NCBI GenBank assembly: GCA_037833965.1
Contig: AP031354.1
Span: forward strand, 10,394,001 to 10,458,000
Source: Marchantia polymorpha subsp. ruderalis
Lineage: Eukaryota; Streptophyta; Marchantiopsida; Marchantiales; Marchantiaceae
Direction: 5' to 3'
DNA: 64,000 nt
The notes under the pieces were generated by a model, which was not told where the DNA came from, ran no database searches, and saw nothing but the letters and a program-made list of their open reading frames with translations. The position numbers and the translations under genes are program-made. Shown in pieces: positions 11,512-23,975 of the stretch. Each line of letters starts with the position of its first letter. Position 1 is the first letter of the stretch.

Positions 11512-14500
11512 AACCTGCCTCCTTTTAAGATGCAACGTACTCGTTGCACATACGTTCAAATTCTTGAACTATCAAAGGTGCATTTGCTAAATTTTTAGCT
11601 GGTTCCCAAGTTGATTAATATGATGGATAATCTTTCCATTAAATCAAATAGTCTGCTTTGGGATATTTATGACCTCGAATACTTTTCTTGAGTATCTTTT
11701 CTACCTCAAACTCCTCATGATATGCTATCAAGGTTGGAAGAGGAGGTGGTGCTGGTTGGTTGGTGAATTGTTTTGGTCGTGGTACATGTTTTCGCAATTG
11801 TGACACATGAAATACTGGGTGTATTTTCATATGTGACGGAAGTTCCAACTTGTATAACACTTCACCAACACGCTTCAAAACCAAAAATGGACCAATGAAC
11901 CTAGAGTTCAACTTTGGTGTTCATACAAGAGACAAATTCGTTGTAGATAACCAAACATGATCTCCAACCTCAAAAATCACTTCTCTACGATGATCATCTG
12001 CATACTGCTTTTGTCGATTTTGAGATATCACCAACTTCTCCTTGGCCTGGTGTAATCCTCGGTGAATATGCTCCACAAATTCGTTGACTGCTGCAACTAT
12101 GGTCGAAAACTCATCTCCTTTGGGAAGTCTTATCAAACTTGAAGGAGTTATAGGATGAGCTTCATACATAAGAAAAAATGGAGACATTTTTGTGGATGCA
12201 TTAACAGAATTGTTATATGCAAATTCCACAAGTGGCAAAAGGTTGTCCCACTCTTCTTGATCTTCTAATGTGAATGCTCGTAGTATATTCTCTATGGTTC
12301 TATTTGCCCTCTCCGTTTGTCCATCAGTTTGAGGGTGATAGGCCATTGACATTGCTAGTTTTGTTTTGAAAAAACTATACAAAGTTTTCCAAAATAAACT
12401 AATGAAGTGAGTACCTCTATACGTGATTAACACTTTGCTTAAGCCATGATTCAAAAATACTACATCTAGACACAATTGAGCTAGTTGTGGAGCTGTTAAA
12501 GTTTTTGTGGTTGGCGTGAATCATCTTGCTCAATTTGTCCACAAAAACCACCACTGAATCATGTCCTAACGAAGTCCTTGGTAACTCACATACAAGATCC
12601 ATGGTGACATGTTCCCACCGGTGTTCGGGAGACAAGAGGCTCTAATAAACGAGTTGGTTTTTGATTACTTGCCTTGTTTTGTTGACAAGAAACACAACTT
12701 TGAACATAAGACACCACATCCTCACGTATTTTGGGCCAATAGTACACTCGTTGTATACTCTCCACGGTTTTCTCCACTCTCACATGACCTGCAATGGTTG
12801 TGTCATGACTTTCTGCCAAAATCATTATGCGCAAATCGTGATCTTGTGGAATCCATATACGCTAATTGTAAAACGCCAAACCTCGAGATTTCTCTGCCTT
12901 TCCAGTTTGTAGTGACCGAGTTATCTCTTCATCCTCCTTTGTGGCTTGTGTCATCTTGCTCCACCAATCAGCCTGAATTTTCACTTCTGCAACATGATTC
13001 AAACAAGGCATGCTTGTGACAGCATCTGCAAGTTGCTTCTTTCCCTCCACGTATACAATCTTCATGTTGAAGCGTTGACGCCACTCTGCCCATCGAATTT
13101 GTCGTTTGGACAGATCCTTCTTAGTTTCCAAATAAATCAAGGATTTATGATCAGTCTCCACCACAAACTCCTTATCATCCAAGTAATGCTTCCAATGTTT
13201 GGTGGCCAACACGATAGCTAACTCCTTCCGTTCTGTCGTGTGATAATTTTGTTCTGCCGCCACCAACTTTTGAGAATACAAAACAACTGGATGCCATACA
13301 TCCTCCCATTCTTGTTGAAGTATGCCACCTACTGTTGTACCTGATGCGTTAGTAGCCAACTTAATAGAACGGTTAGGATCATACCACTTGAGAATATGTG
13401 CGTGTAACAAAACATCTTTCAGTGCTTGGAAACTAACTCTTGAGCTGTTTCACATCTCCATTTTTGACCTTTCCCTAACATGGAAGTCAAGGCTTGAGCT
13501 AGGCGAGCAAAACTTTTCACAAATCTACGATAGAATCTAATGAGCCCTAGAAAACTCTTCAATTGAGTTTGATCCTTAATTGATGCTATCTATTTCTGAA
13601 TGGCATCTATCTTCTCACTCATCACTTGGATTCTTGTAGCTGTAACTCTATGACCCAAGTAATCTACTTCTGACTTGCCAAATTCACATTTTGAAGCTTT
13701 GGCAAACAATTGATTGTCTCTTAAAACTTGAAGTATCTCTCGTAAATAACTTCTATGATCACTCAAAGTTTTGCTATACATCAATATATCATCTAGAAAA
13801 ACAATAACAGAGTTATCTAGATAAGGGCAAAAGATATTGTTCATCAATCCCATGAATGTAGCTGGTGCATTAGTGAGACCAAAAGACATCACTAGATACT
13901 CAAAGTGTCCATACTTGGTACGAAAAGCTGTCTTGTGGACATTTTCATCTGCAATTTGAATTTGATTCTATCCGCTTCTCAAATCTAGCTTGGTGAAGTA
14001 CTTCGTTCCTTGAAGTTGATCAAACAAATCATCCATACGAGGTAATGGATATTTGTTTTTCACCGTTTGATTCAACCCGCGATAATCGATGCAGAGTCTC
14101 ATGGATTCATATTTTTTCTTCACAAAGAGCACTAGAGCTCCATAAGGTGAAACACTTGGTTGAATGAATCCTTTGCTCAACATCTCATCCACTTGAGCTT
14201 TGCATTCTTCCAATTTGTTTGGAGCCAAACGATATGGAGCTTTGCAAGTTGGTGTACTTCCAGGTATCACCTCAATCTTGTGATCTACTTGCCTCTTTGG
14301 TGGTAATACTACAGGTAGTTCATTTGGAAAAACATCTTTATACTCCATAAAAATGTCTTTCAAGTATTCCGGGATGTAGAGTTTGTACGTGGACCCAATA
14401 TCTCTTATAAGTCAAAAAAAACATACATCATCGCTAGAAATGGATGTTGTACCCATCACAAAGAGGGGTAAATTCCTCATCTGAGATCTAATTCTATCTC

Positions 14501-16385
14501 CATAGATCTCCATCCACTACTTGTAATCACTTTTCTTCTCCAATCTACCTTCGGATTATATTGCTCCATCCATGGCATTCTAAGGATGCTCTCTTGGTAT
14601 CTACCTATGGATAATTCTACATTTTGTGGTAGTGTTTCTATCACTTCAGTTTGCCCGTTTGACAATTCAACTTCTTCATTCACGTCATCATCACCATCAA
14701 ACATAACTTCATAGCAAGATTCCTTTATAGAAAATTCTCAGTTGCTCAAGTATCAATTAAAACTCTCACCTTGTGTACTTCCATGAAACCATAAGTGACA
14801 ATGAGTTGAGCTTGCTTCTTACTCCTTCCACGAGCTCCCAACCATTGCCTTCTTCCAACCTCGCCTTTTCTTCGCTTTGTAGAACCAGTAAGGCCGCGAG
14901 GCAAGTTTACTAGTGATCTTCGTTTCCCGAAACTTCTTCCTCCACCTCTTCATACTCTATACTCTCAATATTGTTGAACGGTCGTCTATGCATGGGCCTT
15001 ACTCCTTGTAGTGTTGGCCGAATTCGACAAAACTTGGCAATGTAACCCATTCGTCCACATGCATAGCATTGACGATTGTCACAAACTCCAGCTCCTCTCC
15101 TCGAACCATTCCGTTATTTGCATGAACTGCTTGCAAATTTGGAACTCCTGGTTGCCGAAACTCACCTCCAAATCTTGGTGGTGGTTCTCTTATTGGTGCA
15201 AAACCTTCTCTACGTCGAAGGTTTCCCAACTCCATCGGTGTTGGACCAGATGGATCTTAAAAACTACTTACTGGTTCACCGTGTGTGACACAAAAAGCAC
15301 CCGAAATTTGTTGAGCAATTGCGATTGCTTCATTCACAATAGATGGATTGCTTACCATCAACTCCTTTCGAATTCATTCTTTCAAGCCTCGTTTGAACAC
15401 GTCCAAGGTTTCTGCTCCACTCATATCCATGATAGATACTTGAAGATCACAAAATTCTTCAATGTATTCATGAATACCTCCTTTCTGCTTTAGATCCCAC
15501 AACTTCATTCTCGAAGTTTGAAGAGAATCCACCGCTTGAAAATTTTGCAGAAGTCTTTCTTGCATTCCACTCCATGAAATGGTAGCACATCGTTCTGAAA
15601 ACATTCTCTCCCATGTTGTGTACAATGTGAGAGCATTATCCGTAAGATAAGATCTCATGAACATTCCTGAGATATAATTAAAAACATGAAATAGGATAAA
15701 TGAATATTCATGCTCAAAATCCATCCCTCTAACACTCCCATTGCTCTACTCCCTTTGTAAGCTTCCACCTTAAAGGGTTTTTCCATTCAAAGCAAAAGAT
15801 TTGCTTGATCTTCAATCTCTTGAAGACGTTTCCTGTTTGACTCTGCTCCATCAATAGGAGTTGGTTCTGGCTGAACTTGGGAAGCTTGAACTTGAGATTC
15901 AACTTCCATCTCTCCAACTATCTCTCTACTTTCTAACTCTCTCTATACTTTGTCACTCTCCAATGCGAAGATTTTATCTTCCATAGCTTGCTGCTTGGTA
16001 TGCCCATCTATTATTGCTTTTCTCAACTCCTTCATCTCCCCATGATTGCATTGAGAACCTCATCCACATCGATGATATCCCCATGCTTTTTCATACTCAC
16101 TCTAATGCAAAGTGAGTATAATCACTATGTGACTTCTCAACAAAAGAGTAACAAAAGGTGCAAGTGATTCTATCACAGCTCTATAGTACTACTCTCCATA
16201 ATTCCTCACAAGAAAATCTCTCCATATCCTCTTCTGTCGGTATACTGTTCTAATCTTTACATAAATGCTAAAACCAAACCGGGACAAGTGGTTCGCGATT
16301 CAAATCCATGAAACATTCAGAATAGAATGTATATAGTCAAATAATAATCAGTCTGTAATAATCAAATCCCAAGTCTCTCCATAAG
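11512..16385 (-). mobile_element. Ty3/gypsy chromovirus internal region, broken
   Basis: Fossil LTR retrotransposon in typical gypsy order on the minus strand: gag about 15,000-15,917 with a CCHC knuckle near 15,020-15,080; protease region about 14,400-14,790; reverse transcriptase about 13,590-14,363 with the FLDDIL motif near 13,800; RNase H about 12,862-13,410; integrase about 11,921-12,834 with an HHCC-like zinc part followed by the DDE core; and a C-terminal chromodomain-like stretch (FEVEKILKK) near 11,640-11,710. The chromodomain and domain order place it with chromoviruses. A weak tRNA-Met-type primer site may lie near 16,175-16,192. The coding region carries multiple breaks and the element looks inactive. 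The correctly oriented 5' LTR is not present. Confidence 0.85.
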
Positions 16386-16807
16386 TGTAATCATCTTTAG
16401 TTAGTTAGAACTAAAGTAGAGGTTACTTTAAATATTGATATAGATAATTTAGTGTGCACTAGTCATAGCTTCCACGTCAGCGACCCGCGCACTTGGTAGG
16501 TATAGAGTGGATGTGTTAGTTGTTAGTGCCACATCAGCAATCCGTGTGGTTGTAGCTAAGGATTGAGTGTGTTAGTTAATGTGTTAATTGGGAGCGCCAC
16601 GTCAGCAATCCGTGTGCTTGTTAGGGTTATCCACCACGTCATCCATCCACTAGGAGAGTGATGGATGGTGGTGATAAGATCTTATCTCCTTGTACTTGTT
16701 GGGGAGAGCTATATAAGGGAGAGTAGAACCATTGTTGGTATCCCTCATCTTCAGAGTTTACGTTTCTATCTTCGAGTGAGCTTTTTCTCTCTAATCCTAG
16801 TGTTATA
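16386..16807 (+). repeat. second LTR copy, inverted relative to the first
   Basis: Starts TGTAATCATCTTTAG and ends CTAGTGTTATA on the plus strand. It is a diverged reverse complement of 11,024-11,511, roughly nine of ten bases alike by eye in the first 200 bp. A normal element would carry this repeat in the same orientation as the first. No matching target-site duplication is visible at its edges (ATAAG before, GAAAA after). Confidence 0.8.
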
Positions 16808-17540
16808 GAAAATCTCGAGTAAATTTTAGATGGTTGCGGTTTATGATATTTGAAATCAGGCTTTATAGAAATCAAAAAGACTGCTCTATCTTGTTAGTTG
16901 GAATTATTCTTTTCTTCAACAAGTTGAAGAGCAAGTTTTTTCTTCTATTCTTTGCTAACGTCGATTCTTGGCAAATGTGAAGGCTTTCGCCTTCACATTC
17001 ACAAGTTCCAAGGCTTGCGAGACAAGTAGCGTCATGGTGGACTATCTCACTCATATTGGTTTGCATTGATGGTGACTGGCAAGGGAGGTAACACGAGGTC
17101 GTGATCCGAATGATCATTACAAACCGTGCACAGATTTGATGAGAAATTTTGTACAAACAGGTACCTTTCAGAGAGGAGAGAAGAGTACACACTTCTCTCA
17201 CACTCTTTAAAATCTTCGGCGAGAGAGAGGGCTGGGATTCTGTTGTAGGTTGAGAGTAGAGCGTGTGAGTAGATTCACATTTCTTGATATGATTGACAAG
17301 AGCGTGGAAGAAAGTGTGGGAGAAAGTGGGCGAGAGATAGAGGTGGGGACGGGCTAGAGAGCAAGAGAGAGAGGCGAGGCAAGGGAAGGGGAGCGTAGAG
17401 GTGACGTGATTGTTGTTTTTGGCTGAGAGAGTACAATCTATCGAAGGAGATAGATCAAGTAGTTTGAGAACAAAAAATTTCCAAATGGCTGGAATAGCAA
17501 AACGATTGAACGCGGTGTCGACGTGCATAACACCTTTCAA
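16808..17540. other. unassigned spacer between inverted LTR and right transposase copy
   Basis: About 0.7 kb with no recognised domain. A purine-rich plus-strand tract (GAGAGAGAG-type) lies at 17,210-17,400. It has no counterpart next to the left arm, so it either belongs upstream of the right transposase copy or was lost on the left. Confidence 0.4.
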
Positions 17541-19335
17541 TTCGTCGCATCAACAGATATATGATCTTCAGATTTCAAAACAAGATGTTGTCACGAGTCG
17601 GGTTATTGCAGTTGCATGCAAATTATGTAAAGCATTTGGTTGAGAGAGCAAAATTGGTGCAAAACGTCAGAAAGCTATCACAAAAAAGATGTTTGGTCTA
17701 GCGTTTCGTCCCAAGAACTACCAAATTCATCTCAAAAGCGAGCACCTGATTTCTTGGAAAGAGTATCAAACACTTTCTAAAGAAAGTAAGATGATTTATT
17801 TTGACATTGATGTACCTTTCGTGAACACAGTTCCGTCATATCTTGACTGAGTACTTATCATGTAAACTACACCATTGACAAGGGTATAGTTGAGGTTATC
17901 ATATGAGAACTTATGGGATACTTAAGATTTTGAAGGCCAAATATATGAGAACGCAATCGTATCACGCTAGATACTCACACGGAATACTATTTTGTGATTA
18001 TCAAAACCCAATGGCATACCAACTTGCAATTACGTACATTGGCAGTGGTATTAGTCTCAGAAAGACTGCATTGGTGCTTCAGACAACAAAGAAAGTTGCC
18101 ATGATCCCAGAGCTAGGTGGGATGAATGATTTGAAAATTGCTACATTTGTACGCGTCCAATACAATGCCAATTTTCAGATCATTTCTAATATCTTACGCA
18201 TGGAATGTACGTTTCAAATTGCTCTGGATTCCTCAACTTGCATGGGTACTTCATGCATAGATATTTGTGCTCGTTTTGTTTGATGACGTCAGCTTTACTA
18301 TTTGTATCTTATATCAATTTTGTTTACATAATGGTTTGTCATAGTTTGAAATTTTGTGCAAATTATTTGATGTGCTCTCTTTCAGCTAGAGAAATCAATC
18401 AATTGATGCATCGTCAGACAGAGCTCGAAACATAACTAATTATGTTGTAAGTGTTAGCACGCGTCTTAAGCAATGTTCATTAGAATCGTTAATTCGTGTG
18501 TGATGTATTCTCCATGAATTGCACATTCTGCTACATGAGTTATACCTAAAGCTAGATAGGGATGCATGATATGCAACACTAGTATCTACGACACATGCGT
18601 CGAAAGTAGAAGCTTATTTCCAATATGAAATCAACTTGTGCCAAGACATCTGCGACTAGATGACACGTCATGTTTAGTGCTACAAGCTGGCTGGATAATC
18701 ATTGTCACGAAATTAGTGCACATTATTTTGAAATTCCAATGAGTTCTTCTTGGCGCGCATCTCAACCTGAAAGTGATATTTGGTGGTTTCTGAATGTTAT
18801 AACAAGCAACATCACAAGTGCTATACATACGATGGTGATCGACTCCAAGGTTATCTATTGACGCTTAACTAACAACAAACACATGTTGAACTACTAATTC
18901 GTGAGTTATTGTTCAAGATCAGTGCAATTCTCAATTTTGAAAATGTTGATGAATCCACTTATGTCATCCGCAATAATTGATTTGTTTCATATATTGACAT
19001 TACTGACTTCATTGAAGATCCTGGTCATTTTGCTTTGATTATAATCAACAATCTTAGTGAATCAATTCGAGAAATAAATTTTTGGATTGTTATGTTAATT
19101 ATATTTAACATTATTGGTAGATTTATGTACACGTAACATTACGATGATGAACGCAGATCAAACAACAATATGGTTTGTGCACATGTGTATATTTTTTAAT
19201 TAATATAATTTAAAAATTATGATATTAGCATTATTATTATCCAACATAAATCTTTATCCAATTTACATAACTTCGTACTATATACAAAAATGTGTCCAGT
19301 TGTAAAGAAACTATAGATTACTTTATCACTCTCCA
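17540..19335 (+). pseudogene. transposase-like gene copy, right arm (decayed DNA transposon)
   Basis: The more complete of the two inverted copies. Recognisable pieces in order are a zinc-finger-like N-terminus (VACKLCKAFG near 17,605-17,640, then a KMFGLAFRPKNYQIHLKSEH-type stretch near 17,687-17,750), a central part with IALDSSTCMGTS (18,215-18,255), and a C-terminal part around 18,680-19,090. The layout matches a BED-type finger followed by a hAT-like transposase core, known to me from oomycete and moss genomes; the assignment is from memory. Stops and frame changes are frequent. I did not find terminal inverted repeats of its own. Confidence 0.5.
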
Positions 19336-21776
19336 ATTTATGGCGTTCCAAGCATTTCCGGCAAAGACAAGCCAACCAACCCGAAGTACTTCCAGCAAGC
19401 GAAATTTGCGCCCGCAGTTTGGTGCATGTCCGAGAACAAACACTCCGAAGCAATTGATCGACCTCAGCTGGCCTCGAAGATTCCTAGAGCAGAATTGTGC
19501 AAATGACAGAACCCAATTTCCTTGTTTTTCTAGTTAGTGTTATCATTGCAGTACTGAATGCCGCCATGCTCGAGGGATGCTGCGCCGGGGGAACAAGAAG
19601 AATGTCGTTATCCTCATCACACTATTCGACAGTCGAGGTTTTCTGCGGCACGAGCCTGGAGCCTCGATCGCATTAGAAACAGAGGAGAGTTTCGCCGCTT
19701 TTCAGCTGACTTTGAATTATAGATCTTTTGAATTCATGACGACCGTCAGTTATCGAATGAAGGTCCGATGCATCGGAAAAAAAACGAGACGATGACGAAC
19801 AAAAAGCGAGAGGAAAGTCAGAGGCACTAGTGTGGACGATGGGAAAGCGAAAGACCTTTTTCCTGCGCATCGATTCTCCCTCAGGCTGGAACCCAGAGGT
19901 CAACGAGCGAGAAGAGTCACGGGGTGAAGAACCTTGAGTTGACGAAGAATTTACGGAGAATTGGTTCAACCTTCTGCTGGCTCGCTGGCTGGCTGTGCAA
20001 TCACCCAGAAGTACGACGATAATGGGCGTCGACCATTGAAGCTGAAGCCTAATTCGAACATTCCGCGAGAACATAGTCCATCATCCTCATCGATCGTGAC
20101 CTCAAATCCAAGTGTGCAGTCTCCTTCAGACCACCGGATCATCAGATCGATACACTGAAGTGCGTTGAAAGCTTGTGATCACGATTCGCTGTAAAGATGT
20201 CACAGGAGAACTGTAGTGGCAGTCGAGGAGATTTTTACAAAAGGACAATTCTGAACATCCACAATCTGGACATGACCCATGACCATCTCCCAGCTGGTGT
20301 CAAGGAGCTCATGCCCGGACGCTTAGCAACGAGAACATGAGCCCTTACCTGCTCGCTGATGTTTGTTCGGCAGTGCGGAGGATTGCCGATCGGTTCGGTG
20401 GAATCTATCGACCTTGTGTCATTCAGGCGACGACGATCCAGCGAAATCTACACAAATTTCGCTGTCGCGAACGCATCAGCGAACGAGGAGAATAATTCGT
20501 CGATGGTTTCGGCAACCTGCATCTGATTGATCGGTCATTTACTGCGTCGCAATTCGCAGTGCAGATTGAGATCTTACCTTAGGGTGGAGCCATGGTTTCA
20601 CAGATGAAGGAGATAGATAATTTTCCGATTGCATGCTGATCTATGTTCATGCCATTATTGGGGTTGAGTACCTGCAAAGAGAAGTCGGAATTTGAGAATA
20701 GACGCGAACACAAGAACGAAACAAATGGCGTCGAGCGGCGCATCGAGAGGAGAATGAAGAGATGACATGACGGTCGAAATGGATTGCGCGAATTTAAAAG
20801 CCAACTCGATCTTGCAGCTATTTCTAACATCTCCGGAATCCTGACATTGTTGTGCCTGTGCCCGACCTGCTGGACTCCGAGGAACTCCGAAGCGGGGCAT
20901 ACATTACAATATCCCGAGCTGACTTGCCCTTAAAGATCGGAGTCTTCCATCAACAGATTGAGCTAGTTAAAAATTCAATGCGGCTGTGGCAAAGATAGAG
21001 ATTATCTTAAATGCACCAATCGCTGAACAGAATGGCGGTGACACGAACATCGCCGACGCTTCTTCCCATGAGGAATCTTGTTCATGAGAGTCACGACGAT
21101 GCAGGTCCAATATGGAGATGCGGAAAGCGGGGCGATCCCGGGAGGGCGGGGGTTCATGACATAGCTCGCCATCATCCGATTCAGTTGACCGAGGGCACAT
21201 TGAAGACGACAAAAAGGAAGGGGCGAGGTAGAGTTCTGTGCAATCTTTGCGCGTGGAAGTCCCACTGCAGCAAGATTCCCCTGCGGAATTTGCTACTTTC
21301 TTGTAACTTCAAGAGGGAAAGAAACATTGAAACGAATGCAGGGAAAGGCTCATCTAACAAGAATTGCGGGTGATGTGCCCACGAAACGAACCGACTGCCA
21401 TCGCATTCAATGGAATTTTACACCCATTGATTTTAGCTCGCTTTTGATGCCAATCCCTTTGAAAGGAACGTAACTCGATCATCGTCGAGGAGATCATGAC
21501 CCGACGACCACAAAAAAATCAACAATCCAGAATTTGAGCCTTCTTTCCATGTCTCATGACGACGCGATTTTCAAGAAGCTCTAGTACACGTGTTTGTACA
21601 CACTTACATTCTCTCCCCGACTCACAAATCCAACAGAGTCGCGGAAGCATCGTCTGCTCTCCTCGAAGAAACTGACACTCGACATATCCCGGCGAGCGAG
21701 AAGTGCAAATTCCGAAATCTGCAAGTTGCAAGCTTTCGATAGCCCCATTATATTCGTGGAAAATGTGGTTGAAGGA
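19336..21776. other. unassigned intergenic DNA
   Basis: Moderate GC, several short unrelated frames on both strands (for example 19,673-20,074 on - and 21,011-21,373 on +). No motif or exon chain is recognised, and nothing supports a gene. Confidence 0.35.
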
Positions 21777-21828
21777 TATGAAAATGCTTGGTTTATTTAT
21801 TCAAGTAAATAAACCAAGCATTTTCATA
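21777..21828. repeat. perfect hairpin, 23-bp arms, 6-nt loop
   Basis: The left arm 21,777-21,799 and right arm 21,806-21,828 are exact reverse complements (arm core AAAATGCTTGGTTTATTTA). It sits exactly at the border where moderately GC-rich DNA changes into an AT-rich island. Confidence 0.9.
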
Positions 21829-22466
21829 CTCTACATAAGACTACATACATTTTATTATTAACATAAAATTAATAATAAATATTTATGATTGAACATTTTG
21901 ATTTGTATAATGAAGAATTTTAGCAAGTTTCTGTATATTGAAATGCCTATCCTGATTTGAATAACTTCCATCACATACTAAAATTATGGGAGAGATGGAT
22001 TGATTTTTTTTAAAAAAATATTGCATTAAATTTAGTTCTTTCACAACATAAAAAAATATAAAAAAAAACTTTTTGAATAATCCAAGATTTTTCATTTGAA
22101 ATCATTTTCATAGTGTGAGTCAAATCTTACACTTAGTTCCAATGCTGAATGGTGTTGAATTTAAACATGGTTAAAAAAAATTCATGTCTTGATTGTATGG
22201 ATGTAAGTCCAATGTTCAGATAGTGGAGTTAATTGTTTGATGGGATCTGTAATGTACTCAAAACACTTGCTAGTACCGAACACTTATCATTCTATAGGAT
22301 ATTTTATTTACGACCCTGCAATACAATCCACCGTCAAAGTATAAGTTTTAGGTTATTCTAGTTGAATTCTAGTCAAATAAATTACGAATAGGTTGGACAA
22401 AAAAACTATAAGTAAAATACATAAAATCTATATATACATACGTTTTTTGTTTGATGAGAATTTAAG
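21829..22466. other. AT-rich island, no gene seen
   Basis: AT-rich, with A-tracts and T-tracts and no supported coding sequence. It lies between the hairpin and the MITE. Confidence 0.5.
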
Positions 22467-22468
22467 TA

Positions 22469-23261
22469 TAGTAGTCTCCGGGTTAAGTACGCACTTTGAA
22501 CCCAGGAGTGATGTGCGTACTTAACCGGGAGGTGCGTACTGAAGAATATTGACTTCTTAATTGTTTGATTTGAGTGTAATGTCAAAGGAACCTTATGTGA
22601 ACACTCCTAAATGACTCGGCGCTATTTGATATCATAGAGAAAATGAGCAAAATCATGATTCCATTGGAAGAGCTCGAACTTGCAAGTGACTTGATCATGA
22701 AGATGAGACAAAAGGAACAAATCACAAAGCTAAATTGAGTTAATGTATAATGAAGTTAAAGAGAAGACTTTGTAATCTCACTCTTCTAACATCTATTGAC
22801 ACCGCCAAATAAAAAAATATTGCATTGAGTTTATTGATTTCATATATGGACTCCAGCACATATTTGTAATCGCCAAGTCGTATTCAATTGCCAAGTGAGT
22901 TGTAAAAGGTGTTGCTTCTAGGAGAGTGATTTGAAATTTTATCATGTACTCTAGCAACGTTAACTGTTATAGCCCAATATAATCTAAAACCTCAAAAAGA
23001 TGATATAATCTTTTCTTCATTTTACAATAGTGGCTTGCTTTTTTCTCTACTATGAGAGTTTGTCTCTAATGTTAAACGAGTATATATCGAACACTAGAGG
23101 TTCACGCTTCTAATCAGATATGACACAACCACTTAACAATTTTTGGCCATAAACCAAATGAACTACATGTCATGGGTTGAACAATATTTTTGTGCCAAAA
23201 AAATGTGTACTTAACCGGGATGCGTACCTAAACGGGTGTGTACTTAACCAGGAGACTACTG
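22469..23261. mobile_element. 793-bp MITE with pogo/Tc1-mariner-type ends
   Basis: The left end reads TAGTAGTCTCCGGGTTAAGT and the right end is the reverse complement of CAGTAGTCTCCTGGTTAAGT. The matching terminal inverted repeats are about 27 bp. Each end is flanked by TA (22,467-22,468 and 23,262-23,263), the target duplication of Tc1/mariner elements, and the CAGTAGTCTCC-type start is typical of pogo/Tigger-like families. Further copies of the GTGCGTACTTAACCGGG core lie just inside both ends (22,515-22,545 and 23,205-23,240). There is no transposase inside, so it is non-autonomous. Confidence 0.75.
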
Positions 23262-23263
23262 TA

Positions 23264-23975
23264 TAGGCTAAAATTGGTATTGAAATTTTATCATATGCAG
23301 TCATGATTAATCAAAGTCACCATATACCAAGATGACGGAACATCTAGATTGTAATAGGCTTGACTATATTAACCAGAGCATCTAGATCGTAAATCTCTCA
23401 AAATTAAAGTGGGGAGATCTCAATCATTCAGTTGTGAGAATTGTTGATCAATTTATTAATCTCATAGTATCCGGAGTTTGTAAATTAAATTTTCTTTCTC
23501 TAACAACTCAAATGCAAACCCCGCATAATGTTGACTAAATAAACTCTCTTGATGAGACTAAACTAATCTAATTTAATTGATTTAGGGTAACCATATGAGA
23601 GATAAACGTTTTCCATTATTGGAAAAAAAAAGTATCAAATTGTGGTTTGAAAATTTATCATACGTCTAAACTTGTAAACAAATTTGTGTTTGCTTCCCAT
23701 ATTACCTAGTGTATATACATTAATGCCAATACGCTAGTTCACAAAAAATAAACAAAGTACTAGATAGGTGTTGAAGAAGTTAAACAAGATTATACTTACT
23801 CGACAATACATTCTACAATATATTTACTATAGAGTTTAAAGTCTCAATAGTGATACACATTAGTTTTGAATTTTCACTTAACTTTTGGGTGTCACTCACA
23901 CAAGGTTGGTAGCATTTTGTGTATCATATAGAAACATTCTTGTGAGCGTATAGCAAATTGGCGAATATTATCATT
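23264..23975. other. AT-rich flank carrying one unit of a ~149-bp repeat
   Basis: No gene. The last 75 bases (about 23,902-23,975) match 30,849-30,924 on the far side of the LINE, showing that both belong to one tandem repeat into which the LINE inserted. Confidence 0.6.

Noticed and set aside
16290-16312. GTGGTTCGCGATTCAAATCC, similar to a tRNA T-arm
   Set aside because: No matching A-box or acceptor stem upstream; it lies in the leader of the gypsy element.
16872-17540. Minus-strand frame of 222 codons next to the inverted LTR
   Set aside because: It opens opposite a purine-rich tract and overlaps the start of the right transposase copy, whose plus-strand reading has family-like motifs. 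Judged a shadow.
21777-21828. Hairpin as a rho-independent terminator
   Set aside because: The setting is eukaryotic nuclear DNA, so bacterial-type termination does not apply.
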